Below, one piece after another: positions 58,640 to 64,000 of a stretch of DNA of 64,000 nucleotides. Numbering within the stretch: position 1 is the stretch's first letter; every line of letters begins with the position of its first letter. Below the pieces are notes generated by a model. The model was given only the letters and a program-made list of their open reading frames with translations, made no database searches and had not been told where the DNA came from. The position numbers and the translations under genes were made by a program. The stretch is from Polytrichum commune (lineage: Eukaryota; Streptophyta; Polytrichopsida; Polytrichales; Polytrichaceae). Location: NCBI GenBank assembly GCA_950295325.1, contig OX485803.1, forward strand, positions 56,559,554-56,623,553, given 5' to 3'.

Positions 58640-61410
58640 GGAGCTCCGACTTCTTATGGACGCAACATGGATATGATGGACAAACTTTATGATGGTCATT
58701 TGTGGTGCACTACCAAGACAATAAATATTTAAAATGACTTTGGTTTGACATTTCATAGTTCTACATGTGTCAGTCATCTATAATGTCCCAATTGATCTCT
58801 TTGACTATCTTCACCAAAATGTTGGTGGTTATAATTTTTCTCATTGGGTGGGATCCATTTCTCTACCATTTTTTGTGGGTAATGTGGCCTTAGATAAATG
58901 TAAGGTATGTCATTATACTCCAATATGCGTTGTTGTATACAATGCCTGCATTGTCTACATCCACTCGACAACTCTAGGGATGTATAGGATCTGCATTCAT
59001 CTTGGGGTGCATGACCACCCTATGTCTACAAAAAACTTAGCTATTGTGATGGTAGTGAGTAATTTTTTGTTGTGAGACTACCTTTTAAAAGCTTTATCAC
59101 AAGGTGAGGACCATCACATTCAAAGGGCATCATTAGAAGTCATTATGGACAAGTTCACAATATTAACATTGCCTAATTGTTGTAACTTTGTATATGGGGC
59201 AAAGCATTTCATGTGAAGTGAGATGGGTACTATGGATAGTATCATGGCACTTAAAGACCACTCTAGTTTCAAGTTTGTCCATGGGAGTCGGATCCCTGGG
59301 CAATCCAAAGACAAGGTTGTTGTCTTTCAAATTGTTGTGAACCTTCTTAGGAGTGGAGTGGAGTTGGTGAAAAATATGCATGTTGGAAGGGGCATGGAAA
59401 ATTTGTGGGTCATGTTTTGACCACGTCAAGTGCTTGAAAGACTAGACAACGATGACGTGCCATGTGTATGATATTAAGTATTGTAAGGTGCTTACAACTA
59501 GATGTTGTGATATGCAATTTGAGGATGGGGGAACCCAAACATTATTTTGGGAGAATTTGAACATTGATATGGCATAGAACACTATGCTAGGTGTACATTT
59601 CAAGGGGTTTATGGCAAACAACATAGAAGCCGATTGCCATATTATGAGAAAGATTTATGAAGACGGTGACCCAAGTCTCCCAATGGTCGGCCATGAACAA
59701 CCTTGTATTTTCCACTGGTATGCCAACTTGGATAAGATGACTCAAAAGTATATCAAATCCATCCCTGTAATTTCAATACAAACATGTTTGCAAAAACTAC
59801 AAGGATGCCAAAAAAATTGATGATGAAGATACAAAATATCAGGTCATTCGTTCATGGTATTTGTCATCTGGTGTTGCCACAAAATAGGGGTTGCTTGGAC
59901 TTTTGGAGTGGTTGGGGCTTTGGCATTTTCAATATAGACAATGGGGTGGTCACATGTTATTGGTGAATATTTTTTTCATGTGGTTATTTGTTCATTGAAA
60001 TTCATGCATTCTTCGTTATTGACGGGTTGTATTGCACATAGTGTTTTGTGTTGGGCATCCAGTCCTAACAAAAAAATTAGGTATGCAGACATGACCATAG
60101 ATGAATGAGTAGAGATGTCAACTTGCAATCTTGCAAAACGGTGCACAACAAATGTTTGCAGCAATCAAGGAACACAATGACTTGCCTATACGAAGCCACA
60201 ATGGATGATTTGATCCGAGCATGCATGCAAAATTACAAATGATAGGGCATGGCTGAAAATGGGTTATAGTGGCAAAAACCCGTATTCAACGTATATGAAA
60301 CTGAAGGTTGCTGCCAAAAGTGGAGATTTTGAAGCCACTAGCAAATGCCATGAAGTCTTATCCAGGTGCACATGATCTCAAAACCTGAGATTGTGCATTG
60401 GAGGGGTCATAGTTGTTTGTTTCTACCAAACGAAAACTCAACTTGTCGTCTGATGCTGATTGGGATTTCCATCGACCTGATAAAGTTAATTAGTTTATTC
60501 CTCACCCAAATACTAGGCAACTTGTCAATATATTGAGGAATTATTGAATGATGTTGAGCATGGTCTGGCGCATACCACATCAGTGTTTGAGACGGATTGC
60601 CCTCCTCCACAATGGCATATTGCAAGATTGCCATGGAACTTTGCCAAAAGGTGTTGGGTAATGTAGGCCAATACGAGGACTTTGTTCAATGCAAAAATCA
60701 GATCATGCAAACATGGCACCCTTGCACCAATGTACAAAGGGTTGAAGAATGAGTTCCACTCCACCAACAATGTCAAAATATGAATTGTGATTATGCGTAA
60801 ACCACATCAAACATTGTGGGAGTGACAACAAAAAGAAGTATGTGCTAGATTGGCCTATAGTACCCAGCATGTGGCATGTGAAGGTAATCACCAATTTTTC
60901 TAAGGAATAGGTGTTGGCGTTGGAGAACGTTGGATTCCGATTACCAAAAAGGGAGCATTGTCTCCTCGTCATAGGCTTTCAACAATTGCGACACTCCCAA
61001 TCCCTTGGTTGCATTTTTGTATGCCCCCAAATCCAAACTTCCACCCAACTTCAAGATTTTTTAAGACAATGCAACGAAATCCAACAACGTTAATGGCCGA
61101 TCGTAAAAATAAATGGGAGTGCCGGATTCATGAACGGATATTATGTTGTGGGAGTAACTATGATTCCTTACCCATTATTTGGAGATATTATCAACGTTGT
61201 CTCAAAGGTAGACGACGCCTATCATGTAACAATTGGCGACATCCACAGTGCACATGCCCAAACTTCACAAAGATGCCCTCTCATGCTTTGGGAAAGAAGG
61301 GTAAATGGGTGCATTGCAAACACCGTTATTATGTGTTCAAATTTTTGTGCAAGGTGGACTACAACAATGACGAATTCATTCGTGCTCCAATGTATACCTA
61401 CAAAGGTTGA
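58640..61410 (+). pseudogene. MULE-like transposase relic with SWIM zinc finger
   Basis: Successive open pieces in different frames (58767-59075, 59223-59420, 59430-59820, 59820-60230, 60958-61410) read like one broken transposase. An N-terminal part has YIHSTTLGMYRICIHLGVHD. The middle has CDMQFEDGGTQTLFWENLN, FMANNIEADCHIMRKIY and CIFHW. At the C-terminal end lies a SWIM-type finger, CTCPNF (61249-61266) with HCKH (61312-61323). The layout of a DDE-type core followed by SWIM matches Mutator-like transposases. At least four frameshifts or stops make it non-functional. Terminal inverted repeats were not located. Confidence 0.7.
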
Positions 61411-62325
61411 ACTTTCAGCCAAAGGTTGTACTTGAGTTGGCCAGCATTGTTGAGCGAAAGTATTAATGCTAGTGTAGTGTTCACCATATAGTTTATGGTA
61501 TAATATGTTTGATAACATATTTGGTTGCACACATAAATGTTTCGGAGTGTTACAATAAGATTCAACCTTTGGCTAAATTTTTTTTCCAACTTTACATGAT
61601 GATAGGCCCCCACCATCTGTGATCGATGTAAGTATTTATTATGTACAATTGAAAAAATTGTAAATTATCATGCCAAATTTGTAACGTGGCCCCTAAACCC
61701 ATGGGAAATATCTTTAAATTGGACACATTGCTCACATGTTACCACTCACCAATCATGTCCTAGCTTCCCTTGAGCCTTAACTAGATGCCGAGAGGTCTAA
61801 AAGTATCATGCTCGCTAATTGCCAATATGATTCCATTCATCAACATACATAACTAATTTAAGTGAAAAATCCTACTTTATGATATTTTTGTATGCAAGGG
61901 GAAGAGATTTTTTGAGCACACTAATGGCAAGTGTCATAAGTTTACATTTTAGTGCGCACGAGGATGATATTCTTGAGCATATGATATTACTAATGGCCAG
62001 TATTATTTGTGTACACTTTAGTCAACTTGTAGACCATTGTTTAACACATGCATGCAACTCAACATTATTGAACATACCCATGCCAAGATATTAGTAAGCC
62101 CACTTGAACGCCAAATGCCATGTGGTGACACTTATGGTGAAGTTGTTAATTATCAATGTAACCTAGCATACGCGTCAAAATAGGGTAAGTAACACTAAGT
62201 ACCATAAAAAGTGTCGTAATCCCCAACTAAAAAACCACCAAAAACCCCACACATACACCAAAATCCTAAGAATGAATCTTACAACATGATGCATACTTAA
62301 CCCCCTAATTGCTTTTAAGAGTGTA
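61411..62325. other. Intergenic between two transposase relics
   Basis: AT-rich. The phrase aatggc-agtgtcataagtttac / aatggccagtattatttgtgtac near 61920 and 61991 suggests a small local duplication of about 70 bp. No gene was recognised. Confidence 0.35.
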
Positions 62326-62945
62326 TTGTCAATAATAATAAGGGAATTTTGTAGAGTTGTTTGGAAGCATTTTCAACTAGTTTTTGTACAAACTCCAAGT
62401 GAATCGCAATTTAGGATTCTAACTTCAAGGTTTGAGCAGTTGCATGGTATACGTTACATCACATGGGCAATAAATGGGTCACATATTTTTGTTTTAGCTT
62501 TTGTAGTTGGTGGAAAAGAATACTACTACATAATGTCTTTTCATTCAATAATTCTATAGAAAATTGTTGGACCATATTGTATGTTCTGGGAATACGAATT
62601 TGGCTAGGTAGGAAGTTTTCACGATTGGGTTATTTTTTCAATTTTAAAAAATTGGACGTGGATGCATAAATTGTAAATTTCAGCCATATAATCTTATAAA
62701 AGACTTTGCATATCCGGTAAGGCCTTGGATGTACTATTCATTTAAGGGTGGAAATGTTTATTATTTGGAAATGAGGCAAATCGGAATATTATTCGGTTTT
62801 CAACTAAGTTGTGTGTGAAAATGACATTTGCAATTTTGAAGGATGGATGAAGGTTGATAATGTAGTGATCTAAAGTATATTTGAAGAACATGCATGATAT
62901 TGTAGCATTTGTATAGTATTGCACAATTTCTGCATTATAAACAAC
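62326..62945 (+). pseudogene. PIF/Harbinger transposase relic
   Basis: The first part (62326-62559) encodes VWKHFQLVFVQTPSESQFRI, then WAINGSHIFV and YYYIMSFHSIIL. This matches the start of the Harbinger DDE nuclease, whose usual AIDGSHI reads AINGSHI here, so the first catalytic Asp is Asn. Later pieces in other frames (FGLAGKFSRLG-like at about 62597; VKMTFAILKDGWRL-like with stops at 62815-62860; then a conserved-looking tail) correspond to the rest of the domain. It is dead, but the family could once have mobilised the TAA/TTA-flanked MITEs seen elsewhere in the window. Confidence 0.7.
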
Positions 62946-64000
62946 AAAGGGATTGAAGATGAATAAATTGTTGAAGCATAATATAAATCAATAAGGAAGA
63001 AATACGAGAGGACATTAAATTATGGGGAGAAAGAGTTGGACATGCTTAGGTGAAAAGAAAGATTTTAGCTAAGGAAGATGTTTCAATTACCAATGAAGTA
63101 AATGATGTAGAAACAAATTTAGTTTTACTAAGAAAAATGAAAAGACAAATGACCTTCTTCGTAAAGCCACAATGTTGCATAAATTATTAATCAAAATATT
63201 GTGATATTACAGAATCAAACAATGATTGTAGAACAAAAATAATGAAAGAATAACTAAACTTTATCTAGAACTACAATTAAGTTTTTATTCATGTTCTTCA
63301 AGAAATTTTCATTTCTTGGAATGATACAAGAAAAATTTCACAATTACCAACAACTTGTTATAGCATAATTTTAATTTTTTCTTGAATTTGTTTTCCTTCG
63401 TTTTTTGTTGCAATACTTGATGGTGTGACACTTGGTGCTATAGCAATAATTCACCAACATGAAGTATGTATGAATGGAATAACATCTTTTTCCCTTGATT
63501 CTGTAGCACTTACAAGGATGTGATTGTGCACAATTGTTGTAACATGGGCCATTATTGATACATGTTGATTAGAATTAAGATAACGGTAGTCTAGAAAGAG
63601 TTTAAAGTAAAAACATAGACTTCATTATATTTCCTAATAATGAACATGCTTTTATTTTTGTTAAACTTAAGACAACCGGGCATGGAAGGGAGGTATATAA
63701 AGAACCCTTGCGCAAGAGTAAGACGGTCTTTTATCTTATCTCATGGTTGGGTGGTTCGTGCAAACTCGGGGGGTTCACTGGCGAAAAATCGTAGAACAAC
63801 GTGCAATAAAAAATAAGGTCTAATATATTCATCGTAGATAAATTTTGTAAAAAACTTACATTTAATATAGGGGGTTTTAAAATAGTGAAAAAGGATTACA
63901 TGTAAAATACCATCACATCTTTATTTTGAAAAATACCATACCTTATAATATTTTCTGCAAGGTAAATAGCCCCCCAATAAATAGGTCCCAAACGCACGTG
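62946..64000. other. AT-rich end of the window, no recognised gene
   Basis: No coding sequence identified. From about 63755 (aactcggggggttcactgg) to the end, the pattern of ataggggg and agcccccc runs in AT-rich DNA resembles the hAT-like MITE at 58039-58375. A target duplication cannot be tested, because the element would extend past the window edge. Confidence 0.35.

Overview
The window reads as nuclear DNA of a land plant. The genes are a phragmoplastin-type dynamin (DRP1), an inositol-phosphorylceramide glucuronosyltransferase of the IPUT1/PGSIP6 type, a plant B3 transcription factor, a plant-type pfkB kinase and the ribosome-biogenesis factor URB2. Introns are numerous and GT-AG, TTTAGGG-type telo-box motifs occur, and the spaces between genes are long, AT-rich and full of decayed plant transposons (Ty3/chromovirus, MULE, PIF/Harbinger, pogo-like, hAT-like MITEs). 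I cannot fix the species. The lack of close resemblance to flowering-plant proteins outside conserved domains makes a seed-free plant (moss, lycophyte or fern) my guess, but that is inference.

Layout. 1-3.4 kb: duplicated AT-rich DNA, then an intronless GC-rich pfkB-family kinase gene (+). 3.4-9.5 kb: no convincing gene; a cluster of short terminal-inverted-repeat elements at 4.85-6.9 kb includes an 799-bp pogo-like element nested in another element. 9.5-15.8 kb: DRP1 (-), 16 exons, a complete 609-residue model. 15.8-19.3 kb: divergent intergenic region with a near-perfect 31-bp hairpin and tandem duplications that run into the next start codon. 19.3-21.0 kb: IPUT1-like gene (+), intronless. 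22.6-33.3 kb: URB2 (-), 11 exons, 2086 residues, with MITEs in its introns and a telo-box/site II promoter. 33.3-39.7 kb: repeats, a long foldback and G-quadruplex-prone tracts. 39.7-45.3 kb: a two-exon B3-domain gene (-) of 1647 residues with near-identical 85-residue repeats and a partly triplicated exon end inside its intron. 45.3-64 kb: no host gene recognised; a 624-bp TIR element, a decayed Ty3/gypsy chromovirus with LTR remnants (50.8-56.3 kb), a hAT-like MITE, a SWIM-finger MULE-like transposase relic and a Harbinger transposase relic.

The five host genes do not form a pathway. DRP1 and IPUT1 lie head to head and both act in plant membrane and cell-plate biology, but nothing here shows co-regulation. 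No convincing new molecular system was found. The strongest unusual features are the B3 gene's exon-end duplications and expanding internal repeats, the 95-nt hairpin, and the IPUT1 start codon sitting inside a tandem duplication.

Gene models for DRP1 and URB2 were built by hand from GT-AG junctions. All exon phases agree and the total lengths match the known families, so I trust them. Boundaries of decayed transposons are approximate.
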